Assembly (NCBI GenBank): GCA_008921705.1 | Contig: VFFE01007653.1 | Span: forward strand, 1,739,245 to 1,803,244 | Length of the DNA stretch: 64,000 nt | DNA from: Burhinus oedicnemus | Lineage: Eukaryota; Chordata; Aves; Charadriiformes; Burhinidae | Reading direction: 5' to 3' | In this document: positions 1 to 13,840 of the stretch, piece after piece | How the letters are laid out: every line of letters starts with the position of its first letter | How positions within the stretch are numbered: position 1 is the first letter of the stretch | Position numbers and translations under genes: made by a program | The notes under the pieces: generated by a model | Told to the model about the DNA's origin: nothing | The model's input: the letters and a program-made list of their open reading frames with translations, nothing else | Database searches by the model: none

Positions 1-2676
1 GAGAGATTATTTCTCGCAAACTGAATGACCCAGGGGAGGTGTTCCAGAACAATACAACAAGAGTTATTTACACATTGTGTTTTGTCCCAAGTCCCATGTA
101 CAGTAGGCATAAAGTGTCTGCAGTCATTGATTGAAATGTTTTCCTCTGACCCACATGTAACTTGGGAGATGCACCATGTTCCTGCAGAGGCTGGTTTCCC
201 AGCACACCCTACCCACTAGCTAACAGTGTCATAACATCTGTACCCATGCACTCCGGCAGCTGTTCCCCAACACCCGAACAAGCATCCCAGAACAAGCTAA
301 TCAGCATGCAGAGCTTTTGGGACACTGTTCTTTTGGAGGAGATATCCTCTGTTGCAGAAAGACCACTTACAGAACAGCAGGACTATGACACAAACCTGCT
401 GGGACGGCAAAGGAACATGGGTTGTTTTCGGTGCACACAGCCTGTGTGACAAACTCAACTTGGTTGCAGACCTGCCCAGGAGCAACGAGAGCAGGGCTGC
501 TCCAGGACAAGGATGAGCGAGGAGCTGAGTGTGACCCCAGTGCTAGCTGTGCCCTCTCTGACGCATCCCACAGATTCCGAAACCATGGGCAGAGCCTGGT
601 GCTGGTCACAGGGTCCATCCACAGTCCCGGATGCTGCAAAGGGACAAACCAGGTTCAGAGTCTGACATTTAAAGTGAAGTTAATAACTTTTGCCTCTCCC
701 CTGAAATGTTGTAACCTTAATTAATGTTTCCTTAATGCTTTGTAAAAAGCTCTTAGGTAAAAGACGCTGCGCAAGCACAAACTAATGGCATTCCCAAAGA
801 GAGAGCCTAAAGGTTAGCTGAACTCATTCTAAGAAGTTGAAGATTTCTTTGCAACTTTTCCAAATAAGTTAGCTAATTTTCCCTCCCATCAAAACAGTAT
901 AACGTCAGAGGGATGGCATTTTTTAGCTGTTATAGACTAGCCAAGGTCACATTCCACTCCAAGGCGATTGTCTTCCAATGCATACCATTCCTTGGGACAG
1001 ATAAATACGAGTTAATGTTTACAGGGAATATTGTCAACAGAAAATCGTCTAAAAATATCTCTTTTTTGTATTGATTTCACTTCACCAGAAAAAAACAGGA
1101 CAGGGAAAACTTTAAAATTCATTTAGATTTTCATATATAGGAAGATGTAAATCAGGAATCATTATCAATATAGTTATGGTAAAACCACTGGCATTTTCTT
1201 TCAATGTCAAGGTGATTTTTCTTTAAAGGGAACTCACACACAAAAGTATTGTTTTACATTTTAAAAAGTAACAAAAGATACCCTACTTCTTTAAAGTGCA
1301 CAGAAATGTGTGATCTTCTAAAACTGGTGCAAGAATTCTTACTTTGTTGTTACTAATGTCACAACCTAAGGCCTTCATTAGTAACACATGTTGCTTTCAT
1401 CTTTGAACTACATGGCACCAGTACAAAACAAGGATCAACAAAGGTTGCAGACTTCCCATAGGAATACACGTACACCCCACGCAGCCTTTCCCTCCCGCGT
1501 GGCTGGTCGTCAGACCTCACTGCAGTTTTGATCCTCTACATGCTGACCCAGTAAAGTCCACAGGTTGATCACCAGGGATGAATTTAGTCCATGGTCTGGT
1601 CCAAAGATGGTCAATTCTGTACATAACGCAATACCTGTATTTTGCAGAACTTGGCCCTCTAAGTGCACTCTAAACAACATGTTGTGCCTTCCAATTAGCA
1701 AGGATTACAAGACAAAACCTAGCACTTCACTCAAACATCTGCACATTTACACTTATTCTTACAACAGCATATTAATTGCCTTTTGTGTTCCTGTCTTTTT
1801 AAAACTAGAGACAAATCTCCCTTCTTCAGGAGAAAAGGGTATCATTTTTTCAGGCTGGTTGGTCAGATTATTCAAACAGCACTCACAGCATGACTCAGGC
1901 CTCGCACTTACCCAGAAACTACTGCTTGGACTGCGCTGGAAATGCGTATTGCAACCCTTGCACTACCATTGCTCCTGGTATGTGCCCAGCAGTTAGTCTC
2001 TCCATGGAATCACTCCAGGAGGAAATATTTTCTGTATCAGCCATGTTCCTTTTGCTGGAAGCAAACCAAGCCCAACAGCCCAAACTTTGAGTCATTTACT
2101 GTTTTGATTTGATCCAAGACTGATGTCTATGTCTGTTAATGGACAAGACAGAGAATTTCACCCACCTATTTTACCCTACCCTCCCCAAGCCTGAGAGTTA
2201 AAAGAAGCAGCCCACTGTGTAAACTTCACTGTGGAAGGCAACTTTGTAATATAAATTGAAGAAACCTAAAGCAAAATCCATAAAGTAAAAAATTCTTCTC
2301 TGAATTTCTTTTCCTCTCTCTTCCTTTTTACACATTTATTCCTATTTTATTTTATTCCTTTGTCTACATCTCTCAGTGGCTTCTTTGCTGCCTTTATTTC
2401 TTCCCAGTAATCCAATTTTCTCTAGGTGTGGCTTGGTTTTCTCCCATTGCCTTCCTTCTTGCTGATTATTGGCACTCAGTATTAGCATAAGTCCTGGTGC
2501 ATGGTATGAAACTGGTCCCTTCCTGCTCCTGAGCGCTGGTTTGCTGTTGAGTTGTGCCTAAAAGCCTTTCGTGCATGATGACTAAACCACTATTTTCTCC
2601 TCTCTTCCAAGCACTTCCTTTTTGCCCTTGGGTTTCATTTTTTCTTTCTTGCCAGCTGTGTATCTTTTTCTCCTTC

Positions 2677-2699
2677 TTTTTTTTTTTTTTTTTTTTTTT
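2677..2699. repeat. Poly-T run (23 T)
   Basis: Uninterrupted run of 23 T following a pyrimidine-rich lead (tcttttctccttc). Read on the minus strand this is a poly-A run, but no recognisable retroposed sequence lies next to it. Likely length-polymorphic. Confidence 0.9.
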
Positions 2700-4600
2700 A
2701 ATCAGTTATACAACTCCCTCTCCACACACTTGGGAAAACTCTGCCATAATTTGCTCATTTTCATTTAAAAACTTTTGCACATCTGACACAATGCAGTCTG
2801 GGCTGCAACACATCGGCCTGTGTTAAGACGAACGATGCCAAGGGTCAGAGTGGGTTTCCAGAAGGGGACGGAGGGACTGGCCATCCCTGTGTTTGAGATG
2901 TCCCCCTCCTTCTGAGGAAGGTGCTGTAAAAAGCACAAAACAACCAAATGAAAGGAAACATCCAGTACCTTTTCATCTCAGACTGCCTCGAGCACAGGAG
3001 GAAAAATGGGTTAATGGTGGAAAGGCTTTTAGACTAATCCAAGGCAAAAATGATCGTCCTTTCAAATGCGATTACTAGGAAAGTGATTTGGAAGCCAGTG
3101 GGACAGAGTGGTGTGGAGTAAGCTGTCTCTCTGATACATATCACAGAGACCTTCACACTGACTGATTATAATGAATACAGAGTTGACATTAGCAGGCACA
3201 AAAAGCTGCATGAGCACCACTGTTGCCTTCAACAGTTCCCTTCCTCCTTGAAAATTTTCTCAGGAACAAAAGGCGTTATTTTGTCTCATCCAGACAGCAG
3301 CGTAGGTAAAGGTTTCTCTGGAAGTCAGAAGGATTTCACCCTCCAGAAAGAACACAAAAACATCTCTGAGTCATATACGACTATTTTTACAGCTTTGTGG
3401 AAATGCAAAAGGGACTTTACAAAAGGTTTGTGCTGCAATGCTGGGTCAGTTTCAGCCCCAGTGCAAGCAGAGAGGCTGCAGCGGGAAGTCACCTCACAGT
3501 GCTAAGGGGAGTTAGAGCTTTTAATTTATTAAGGACTGCCGTTCGTTTATTTATTTGTGTGCATGCTTGCACCTCCCTCAGAGACATGGCACCCAGCACA
3601 GGGGACTGCTTTCTGCCGGTACTTTTGCAGAGGTAGCCCATCCTGGGGAGGAGTGCAGGAGTGACGCCGCACACCCCTTTCCCCCTGACACCCATCCCGT
3701 CCCACCCTGCCCACCTCCACTCATCGCTGCGGCCAGGGCAGTAGGGTCGGCCTTTCTGCCAGGAAACCACGTACTGTGGGTCGGTGCCTATCAGATACCA
3801 GCCAGCCACAATATTTAGATGTCACGCATTGTGCTAGAGAAGTAGAGCCCTTTATAAACACTTTCAAAGGCTTGTGCTTGCTGTGCGATATGGCACCAGC
3901 AACAGCAGAACACAACGTTAATTGTGTGGGTTTCTCCAGCTGCTAAAGCAATTTGTTAGAGAAACTTATATAAATAGAAAGCGGTCTTTTCGAGTGCAAC
4001 AAATGTGTTTAACTGCTTGTAACTGGCCATCAGTCTTTGGATTTTAGCTCTGTACCAGTCAGTGCCCGCAGTCCTTGTTCCACATTTATTCAGCCTTTTT
4101 TCCCAGCACATATGAACTAGAAGTCAATGGGAATTTCATTAGAATAAAAAGAAAGTTTAAAAAAAGGGTAAGTTGGCTCACAAGACCCTAGTGTTTTGTC
4201 TTACAGCAAGTCTGTGAAGCTGGGCAACAACATCGATGCAGTTGACATGGCTAAGTAACATACGGGATGTGTTACTTTGATAAGGACTGAGATTTCACAA
4301 ATGCAGGAATGATTAATTACCCCCAAATAAGAGAAGCTAGAAGATTTCTTGACTTATGAGTACGGAAGCTGACGTGTGCTTTGGGAACACATGGTGCTTG
4401 AGTGTTTGGCTTGTTTTGCAAGTTACTGGGTGCGTCAAGCTCCTCTGATTCTCTGCTGAATAGGCCTGTCTTTCTGTTCAAAACACCAGACAGCCTGCAA
4501 TGACGACTTGACCAGAGCACAAACACTCTTGAGGCAATTTGTTTCCAGGTGAGCTTGCAATTCTCTTTTCAAGTTTGCATCTGTCTTTCTCCCTTGTCTG

Positions 4601-4618
4601 AAAAAAAAAAAAAAAAAA
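4601..4618. repeat. Poly-A run (18 A)
   Basis: Uninterrupted run of 18 A between 'cttgtctg' and 'ggaaatcag'. No recognisable retroposed gene or SINE body lies upstream. Confidence 0.9.
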
Positions 4619-7600
4619 GGAAATCAGAAAGCAAACATTATTAACCCAGCATCTGAAAAATATCACAAAAACTCCTGGGGAGCACTCACCTGATTGTAAG
4701 AGTACTAGGAAGTAAAGCACAGCAATATTGCATGTACTGACTACTATATGCCTAAATACACCACCCCTCTCATACACACAACTAAACACAACAATATTCA
4801 TCCCTTGGCCTCGAGGCACAAACTCTTAAAACCCCTGTGCAACAGTACGTGATGACACACATGAGTGGAGGTTCCCTTAGAAACAAAAGCAAACAGGGCT
4901 TTTTTTTCCTCCCTGCTGGACCAACCCCACCCTTAACAGTGCTAGCAGTGGACAGTGCGATTTTGTGATCCATTTGCTTGGGGGTGATTCCTCTAGCAGT
5001 GGCCATTAATTTTGTAGATGTTTTTAAATGGTGCTTGCAGAATAAGGGAAATTAATTAGAACTTTTCTATCTCTAATTAAAGAGACCAGGAATTTGTTGC
5101 GAGTTTTTTGGTTGGTCCTAGTGATGCTTCCAGTGACATGTTTGAGAGGAACCATGAACCAAGCTTTGCTTCCCTTGGTTTTTGGGTTTGTTTTTTTCCA
5201 ACAAGTTAAGTTGTGTCTCATTGATCGCCACATTATATGAGCCTAAGAGCTTCCCCCTTTTGACTTAAGTTTCAGTGATTTGCTTTAAAACCTTATCAGG
5301 TGCAGCAAACCAAATTATGTAAAGCAGAAACTAGAAATTCTAGAAACCTTTGAGAAACATGAAGACTGTGGTTTTAGACAGGGGATGAACTACAGCTCAG
5401 CTAGAATAACACCCAGCATCAGCCTGCTGCCATCTGTAATGTGAAACATTGGAGTAAAATTAAAACTAAGCTTGCTGAGTGGACAGACACTTATCCTGTG
5501 GTTGAGTGAGATATCTAGGTCATTACTAGCACATTTAAACTTGCTTTTTTTCTTTCTCTGACAAATTATATTCCTTGCATGTGGTCTTTTATTGCAAGCC
5601 TCTCTTATTCTGTTCTCTGAAGGCTCTTGTGGAAGCCCTAGCCTAGATATGATGTCAGCCTTGCTACTCAGCAAAAGGCAAAATAAGTTTAAAAAAGGAG
5701 CTAATGAAGTAAAGAGCTTGGCAGCTGAAAAACACTGGCTTCTTGCTATTTTTCTTACTGTGTCATTAGAAGTCTCATGTCTGTCCATCCTATCCTATAC
5801 ACTTGAGAGTTCACTTCCACTTATGAAGGATGTAATATTTTAATAATTCCTCAAAAAGCAGGAAAGCAATGGATGTTCTGCAACTCTTTGGGAGTTCATG
5901 ATCATCTTCTGAGCTGTTTTATTGTGAGTGAAGAGATTGCTAGGTATACCGTAACTTGAAGCTTCTTGGCATACATGTTTAAAAGGTATAAATAATATGA
6001 ACAGCACGGAGGCCTAACTACCACCTGACATAGCACACCGTGTCCTTTGGACTGAATTCCATTGATTCCAGGCTCATTCAAATGAGCGTAAATGGAGAAA
6101 AGACTTCAGGCTCAATTTTTCCTCATGCCATCCTTATCCTTTTATAGTAATTTCTCAGAACACGCTGTAAATTATTACTGATCTTTCTACTTTGTGACTC
6201 ACACCTGACTAGCCTTAGAAATAGGTATTTATTGTTTCTGCCTACGATATATGGTGCATGTGGCTAGTCAGGACCCTAGTGTGTTACTGATTTCACCTGA
6301 AGATCCTTTTCTTTTGGACATTGCAGTTGCAGTTTATACACTACAGAGAAACAGAGCCAATCTCAGCCAATCAGAGCAGCAAAACTTCAGGGAAATGTGG
6401 GTCTAGGACAGGCATACTTGTATTGGTATTGTTAAATGAATTGGTAACCTTTTTTTCAAAAAAAATAAAAGCTTTTGCACTCATCTAATGTTACTATTTA
6501 GTTAAAAAAGTCATCTATGCCAGCATGAAACAGGTTTATATGATGAAAGCTCTCATCAAACAGTTTAAAGTTGAAGGGCTGATACGTGTCCTGTCTTGCC
6601 TTGACAGTTACTGCACAGCATAATCCAGTGCTGCCAATCAGATTCGAACAAAGGAAACAGCAGTGCCTGACTGTGAATCACTTCTCACCTCAATTAATAT
6701 AAATATTGAGTTTGCACAAGTAAACTTGACAATTTGAGGCATGCCCAAATTTTCCGTGTAACTAGCACTTAATGACTGATACCCAATACTTGGACCTGGC
6801 ACTGAGGGTGAAGTCAACAGTTAAGCACTTTGTTTTGTGGAAGTGACTGGAGGCTTAGCAGAAGGATTCAGTGTCTTTTGTAGAAGTTTTGGAAATAACA
6901 CATAGATGTAGATAGAAAGGCTCCTGGTTGGTTTTAACATCTCATAGACACGTTCTTTGCATTTCGGAAGTGAATTCTCTTTCCTTCAACTCCATCTCAT
7001 TCGTTTTTGCCTCCTGCAAATACTACAATGAATACATCAACTCTAGGAAATGCTCCCCAGAGCAAAGGATGCTTAAGCTAGATCTACAGAGTATGTGAGC
7101 AAAGCCACATCTGAGTACACAATTGTATGTGTTTGTAGCAGCAGAGTCTGATTCTAAAAGTTATATTTATCCAGCAAAGAGAAGAAACTTACTGCATTAA
7201 TAGTACATCCAACAAAATGTCTCTATTTCATTTAACATGCTTGCAAATAATCTGCAGTGCAAGAACTAGTCAATTCAGCTGAGAGACCGGGGACCAGATT
7301 AAAAAGAAGAAACACTGTGACAAAATTCATTCCAAACAAATTATTTGCCCAACTATGACTATAGATTATTAGTTCAAATCTGGCAAAGGTTGATCCTAGA
7401 TACTGAAAGACACAATTGCCTAATAGCATCTTTCTAGACTTTCTAAAATGCTGTGGCAGTCTCATTTCATTTCCTAGACAGTGGACAAGTGTCAGCAGGA
7501 AAATTGCTCCCCGCATTAGCCGTAGCTAGTAACCTCACCTTCTGTCCAGGGTCTTAATCAGGAAAGACACTAAAGTGCCTTGTGATCCTTATTAAAGGGG

Positions 7601-7999
7601 TTCTTCTGGGCTGGGATTTGTTGACAGGGACATGAAAGAAAGCTTTTAGTTCAGATATCTGAATCTACAAAAGAAATACAGATTCTGAGTAAAACAGAGT
7701 GGTTAGCACTGTTACATTTTCCTGAAAGGAAATACATACACAGCTTCAGTGTCTTTAGTTTAAAGTTCACCATTCAAACCAGTGATGAGAAATTTAATTG
7801 AGTAGTCTGATTTCCAGCAATCCCAAGTAACCACAGTTCTTGCTCCCTTCACAGGAGCAAATAGTGATCAAGTGTGGAAATTGGACTGCTTGATTGCAGG
7901 TATAAACAAGTTTTCATATTTGTGTTCAGTTTGGTTCCAGTATATAATAGCAGGGGGAAACATTAAGTCACACTGGTGTCTGTAACCAAAATGATTCGA

Positions 8000-8036
8000 T
8001 ATGTATATGTGTGTATGTGTGAGACAGAGAGAGAAA
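8000..8036. repeat. Imperfect TG / AG simple repeat
   Basis: A short degenerate microsatellite. TATG/TGTG units run into GAGACAGAGAGAGA. The array is too interrupted to be a long polymorphic locus. Confidence 0.6.
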
Positions 8037-8837
8037 AACAGTGAGAGACCATTTCTGTGGCAGGCAACATTACACTAAAGAATTACTTACATTGGATATT
8101 TTGCTTTTGCATTCCATTTCATGGTCATGGCACATACAGGTATAAGTGCCTATATGATAGCATGTCACATGCCAGCCTGTTTTGTCTGTTGCATTTTTGT
8201 GATCATGGCTTTATGCACATATGTTTATCAAGCATTTGTGGTCAGGTATGAACTCCAAGAGTCTTCAGAGAAATGGAAAAGCAGTCTTACCATGACAGAA
8301 GATTTGCATGAGTTTTGTTCAGCTTATTGATCGGCAGGCCATGTGGTAGCCTGACCTTCTCTAAGTCTCTAAATACAAATAACATCTGCTGGCAGAAGCA
8401 ACCTTAATGAAGTTGAGTAGAGGCCAGATAAAGGAATAAAATGTAGATTTCTGATGATGAACTCAATTAGCCTTTGGAGAAGCACGAAAGCAATGTAGTG
8501 GGATCTTTTTTGCTACAGAAAGAAACAAGGGCTTTTTAGAGACAGGCGGGACATCTTTCTAATATATGTGTTTAATCAATCAGAAATTATTGGGCTCAAT
8601 GAGACACCCAAGGAGGGATGTTCAGTAGGTTGTGCTATGTATGAGGTCCAAGTAAAGGGTCACAACATGCTATCCAGAGTATTGTGGACTTGAAGGATTT
8701 TACCATGATTCTCACAGTAAGGAAGGGTTTACATGCAAAGCTAAGGCCTGGAGGTAAACAGCTATGTTGCAGTCTCAACTTTATTTCTTTTCTTGTTAAA
8801 TGTTTGCTTCTTGACTACACGCTTAGAGCCACCAAAT

Positions 8838-9430
8838 TCTAGAAATGGGGAACTGGAAGAAACATTGGCAGGTTATTCCTACAGGGCAGGGGAGAAGGAC
8901 TGCGCACAGCCTGCCTGATGCATGCCAGATGTTTGCCTGACCTATTCTTAAAAAACTCCTGTAAAGGAGTTCTCCATGTTTCTGAAAAGCCAGTTCCAAT
9001 GCTATGCTGTATCTGTAATCTGACTATTTTCCCTAAGATTTAATCTAAATTTAAGTGGTGAATTAGCCAATTACTTCATGTCCTACCTTTTGTGGAGAAA
9101 GGAAAAACTGATTTCTGCCTTTTTAAAAATAATTCTTATGTATTTGCGAAGTGTTATCATCTTCTTTCTGTCTCTACTTCCTAGACTAAACAATCCCAGT
9201 TCTCTTAACCTTTCTCAGAGGTTCATGTTTTCTAAACCTCTTATCATCTTGTTGCAGTTATCTTAAAATGCAGAACCCAAAACTGAATGCAGTACTTCAG
9301 CTGAGGCTGCACCAGTGCCAAGTAGAGCAGAATAATTACCTCTCTTGTCTTATACCCAGCATTCCTGCTAATACATCTCAGAGTGACATTTGTCTTTTCT
9401 GCAAGAGCATCACATTGTTGTGAAGAGAGG
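8838..9430 (-). mobile_element. Ancient CR1/L3-like LINE, 3' part, 5'-truncated
   Basis: An old non-LTR retrotransposon fragment on the minus strand. Translating 9474-9244 (minus) gives the C-terminal CR1 ORF2 signature: 'SQQCDALAEKTNV', then 'REVIILLYLALVQPQLKYC', then 'IQFWVLHFK'. The family pattern is SQQC..A.KKAN..LGCI...REV..PLY.ALVRPHLEYCVQFW.PHFKK. Beyond a frame break, the minus strand at about 9.14-9.25 kb still reads as the 'ERLRELGLFSL' block. At about 8.84-9.0 kb it reads as the 3' UTR-proximal part that encodes or abuts 'FKNRLDKHL' in the family. The left edge, TTCTAGAAATGGGGAACTGG, is the antisense of the CR1 3' terminus. It is far more diverged than the other copies, so it probably predates the bird radiation (inference). 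The upstream ORF2 and ORF1 are missing. Confidence 0.8.
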
Positions 9431-12400
9431 CTTGAAAATGTGACCCAAGTGCTGGCTGAAGTTTCAGAATCCAAAAGGCACGTAAAAAGAAGCAGGGAGG
9501 GGGAAAGGTTATGTTTCAGTCACTCACACAAAATGGGGACCTGGCTCAATATATTCAAATGTCTTGTGTTGGCAGTTCTGACTTAAAATCAATGAACCTC
9601 TATAGCCAAGCCTCATTTAATTTGCACCAATGAGTGGGAAACCTTTAGCAAACTACAATCTTTTTCGAAGTGAGGTATAAATGAGAAAACACTGGAAAAG
9701 GCATTGAATCGCAGAACACACTTTGATCACTTATCTGCAAAATGGTATTAATTCTGTAAAGCATTTGAAGTATGTGAAGCCTTAATGATGAAGCCCTGTG
9801 TAATGCTGAGTGAGACACCGGGGGAACCTTTCAGAACTGGGGGGAGAGGGAGGCATGATGTGCAATTTATACAGCATGCCAGCTAATGCCGTGCAAATTG
9901 GAGAAGTTCTAATGTAACTGTCTTTACAGGGTTAGTAGCTGCTTTTTAATCTGTGGCCCTGTTAGCCATGGTTTTCAGCAAACTGTGGGGTTTTTTTAAA
10001 CTTCCCAGGGCAAAGCATCACGCTTAATTACATCAGTCACCTCATGTACTCCTGTAACTGAGTTTAACATGTTCTAGCAATGACTTGTCACCTTAGCAAA
10101 ATCAGAAAGGTCTGATTTACAGAATGTAGGATGTTAAATACAGCCAGGAGTGTAAAGAGACTGCCAGTCATTTACAGATTATTTACAAATATTTCTCTGC
10201 ATTTGACGATTTGTAAATCCCATGCAACCCACTTTCTTTCAACAATAAATGATGAGCAGAAAGACCCTCCTCAGCTCCCCTTCCCAGGGCCCTGACAGTC
10301 TGGGAAAATTTCTCTTTCAGGCCACTTGCCTATTTAAAGTGTAAGTCTGATTGATTTTACAAGGGAGAAAGAAAGAGTGAGGGTGTCATTGTGTTTCAGA
10401 ACCTTTATCAGGAGTTTGGCCAGGACTGTCACGGGTAATTTGCTTGTTAGCTTGATGAGAGACCTCACGAGTGTTACGGTACAGGGACTGTATAGGATGT
10501 CTGATGTGTCTAATGATCCGCAGTCAAGAGAGAGGGTACATGTTAGGAGGAGAAGCAGGAGGACATGATATAATTGCTCCAACAGCAATTCATTCCCTTT
10601 CAGGGGAGGTCAAAAGGAAGAACCCACACCTGCACACCCCTCTCTCTGAGGTGGGAGAGATGCTGTTCACACCAAAGTGTTGGTATTAAAGTACCTTCTC
10701 AAGGCAGTGCAGCTGAGGCAGACACTTAGAGCTAGGTCCCAGAGAATGTGCGGCAAAAGGCAGTCCCTCTCACAGAGCAAATACACTCTGAGTAAAGACT
10801 CAGGAAGAGGAAGTGCTGTCATACCTTACACAGCTGAGGATATCAGACGCACAAAATGACACGTGTTCCCCATGCCAATGCAGCCTGTGGCAGAGCCCAG
10901 CTCAGCCCACTCCCTGTGCAGAGCTTGTGGATAGTCAGCATTATATTATCATGTAGCATTGCGTAAACTGAGGTTTTGTCCTACAAGCCAGACTTGTCCA
11001 GCTAAGGGACAGCTCATGAAATCTGTGTACTGTGAAGAAACATTCCCTTTTGTGCTATTTCGTGTATTACTTCATATAACATTCCCATGGACCTGACCCA
11101 GGTGAGTAAATGAGAGCCACCAAGTGAGGTTGGAGGTGCTTTCTACCCATGCAGGGGTACGCTATCCTAATAAATGACAAGTCCTACAAATATTGCCCAC
11201 CAAAATATCTATGCTTTTCCTCAAAAAATATGTGTATGCTCACCACTCTACAGTCAGAACATGGGAAAAGGAATTGAAATGGGAACCCTGACAAGTGACT
11301 GACATAAACTTTCTGTCTTGTTCTCTTTTGCCTCTCAAGTATGAAACATCTGATCTAGGGGAAGCTAAGGCAGGTCCTTGGGTCATGTTAGTAATTTTAT
11401 TACAGCTGAGGAAACAAGCAGGAAGATTGAACTGTCTTAAATGGATTAATTTCTTCCACATGGAAATTTTATGGGGGTTAAAGATTCAGGCTTCAACCTT
11501 CCCAAACATGCTGTAATAAGAAGGTGGGGAAAAGACTTCCTCTCTTCTCCCTCTTTTTTCTTTTTTTTTGTACTAATGAATAGTCCTTTCTTGCTCTTCT
11601 TAGACATCTTTACCTTATGTATAATAGTATTTTTTTCAAACTAGACATACATTCAGCAAAGACTTTATGAGTCATCACTTGCCTACCCTCCACCTCACCC
11701 TGTAAAGAACTGTAATCTTAGAAGAAATTCACTGTATGTTCAAAGATGAAAAAATGCAGATGATTTAAAAGCCAAGTGAATATATGCCCGATGAATTGAA
11801 TTTCAGAGCAAAGTCTGGGTGATTTTTTGTAGTGTGTTTTTCTGCAGCAGTAAAGCATTCGTTTAGGTCATGTTCTAGCAAACCTGAGAGGACAGGGCAT
11901 AGGATCGGGCATGGTCCTGCAGTCATGTTTACAGATCAGTTGTTCCCTGCCATGCATTATACCCACACCAGATAAATCAGGTGACTTTCCCACTCCAAGT
12001 AAGAGATCCACATTGAGTTCTGCCAAAATAACCCTTGAGATGAACAGAGACTTACTGGGGTCAGACATGCTGGTGCTGTGTTTGCATGAGTTAAACTGCA
12101 CTGCAGAAGGGGGAGAGGATGGCTTCCTCCTCCTGAGAAATGCCCTGGAGAGGCTACACGTGAATCTTTCATCCTTCCAGATGGACAAAGAGAGAGAGAG
12201 GAAAGTGGCAAAACTTCCTTAATGAGCAGACATCCGGCATGGGATTTTTAATTCTTTTTCCGTTAACTAAGCCTGTTTTAGGAGACAGAATTTTGAACCT
12301 GAACTTCCACTGCTGCAATGCATGCTGCCCAATAGCCAAAAGTCTTTGTTGAATTAGCAACATGTTTATTTCTCCATTTAAAGTTATATCCTAGATCTAG

Positions 12401-13840
12401 GATAGTTTCCGAATTGTGAACAGCACTTGCAGGTGGGCCACTGACTGCTGGCTGGGCACAAAATGCTGACTGCAGTTCGTACTTCAGGTGAAAAATTAGA
12501 AGGATCTGCAAATTATGTTTTGAATTTTGCTCCTTGAGGTGTCTGACTTGGGCGATGCTACATAGGCACCAAACACTGGGTAATGGGGTGCCATGTCTCA
12601 GTCCAGGGACTCAGGAAAGGCAAGGGGTGGGAATCAGCTTGCCAGCAAGCAGGTTGTGTGCCCACTTACCTCTCAAGCAGCCACAAACCTCTGTTGCCAA
12701 ATGCCTCCACTGGTGGTGGCAGCCAGCACCATTACTGGCAGCAGTAGATCTCAGCTCCATGCCAAGCCATGGACAGTCTTACTGGGCTTTAAATACCGTT
12801 GTTTGGGAATCCCTGACCCGTGGTCCTATTACAGACCTCACAGACCTGCTCTTCTGAATTCTGATCCCATTTGCAGTCACTGCGCAGCAATAATGACACC
12901 TCAGGCACGGTGTCTCCCTTGGATAATAACTCAGCCACTTTAATTTAAACCTCATTTTCCCCATTATAAAAATAAGGACAATTATATACAGACCTAAGAC
13001 AGGTATGCTCACTATTTTGAGTGTATCCATCCTGCCCGTACCCCATCCTGACTTGTTTGTCTCCTCTAGTTGTCTTTGGCTGGTGAGGTCCTGAGTCAGG
13101 ACTCACATATATCACCTCATAAAATTAGGTCCTGCCCTAGCGTTTTGGTTCTGTACCAGCACAAACTTTGACAGCTGTAAATGCTGAGAGGATTAAGTGG
13201 AAGCACTCTTGGATCTTTTAGAGGAGGGTATGTGGTTTTTAGAAGTGATGGGGTGTACAATACCAATAAATCTGAGGGGGTAGGGTTTTACAGTCACACA
13301 GCACACATGTAAAGGCCCATCTGCAGCGCAAGGCAGGAGAAAACCTGGCCTGATGCCTGCTTACTGCCGTCAACCTATATGGTAGGAGTGAGCTGTAACA
13401 ATCTGGGTACTACAAAGCGAAGTTAATTCAAGGGGAGGAAAAGCAAGCACAGACACAGTATGATTCAAAGCAGGCAAGTGAGCTGCTGCATTAACTCTTT
13501 TGAACGGAGTTTCCTGGAGGGACCCCTGAGCATGGCCCTTAAGCACAAGACTTTGAGTTTTTGCCAACTTTATTTGAGGAGGAAGGAGGGCGGGAGGAAT
13601 GTTTTCTCGAGGGGAAAAAACCTCACTCCGTTAAAGCTTTCCGTTGCCAAGGAAGTTCAGGGAAAATTCAGGAAAACTCCTTTTTATGTTCTTTATGATG
13701 TTTACTCTGTTGCACAGAGCCAAGGCAGGGATGAGAAAGGCTGCAGCATGATGCAGGGCTGCAAAAGCCGTGTGTATTTAATAGGGTGACACAAATGGTG
13801 TGTTTCTCTTTGCCCTCTGCTGAGTGCTGCGAGGAAAATC
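9431..13840. other. Unique non-coding DNA between ancient CR1 and CpG-richer block
   Basis: No recognisable gene or repeat. At about 9.84-10.27 kb the texture changes to homeobox-type and AT-rich words (CAAATTGG, TTAATTAC, TTTACAAATATTT) with little simple sequence, as is common in vertebrate conserved non-coding elements. Conservation itself cannot be seen here. On the minus strand at about 12.06-12.10 kb a pyrimidine tract with an AG acceptor and a strong GTAAGT donor flank a 45-base potential exon (see findings). ORFs are short and unrecognised, the longest being 116 codons at 12593-12943. Confidence 0.5.

Larger units (their letters stand above)
1..8837. other. Unique non-coding DNA, left end of window
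   Basis: I recognise no exon, RNA gene or interspersed repeat in this stretch. The ORFs here reach 143 codons at most (1565-1996, plus), overlap on both strands and show no domain, signal peptide or repeated motif. Base composition is AT-leaning with few CpGs. The only simple sequence is a T run near 2.68 kb, an A run near 4.60 kb and a short TG/AG-rich patch near 8.0 kb, each listed separately. It could be intergenic or intronic; nothing in the sequence decides between these. Confidence 0.6.

Noticed and set aside
1565..1996. 143-codon plus-strand ORF
   Set aside because: No domain or coding texture, and no conserved-looking splice sites; one of many similar random ORFs.
2554..2826. ORF with a run of phenylalanines
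   Set aside because: The run is a translation of the T23 homopolymer.
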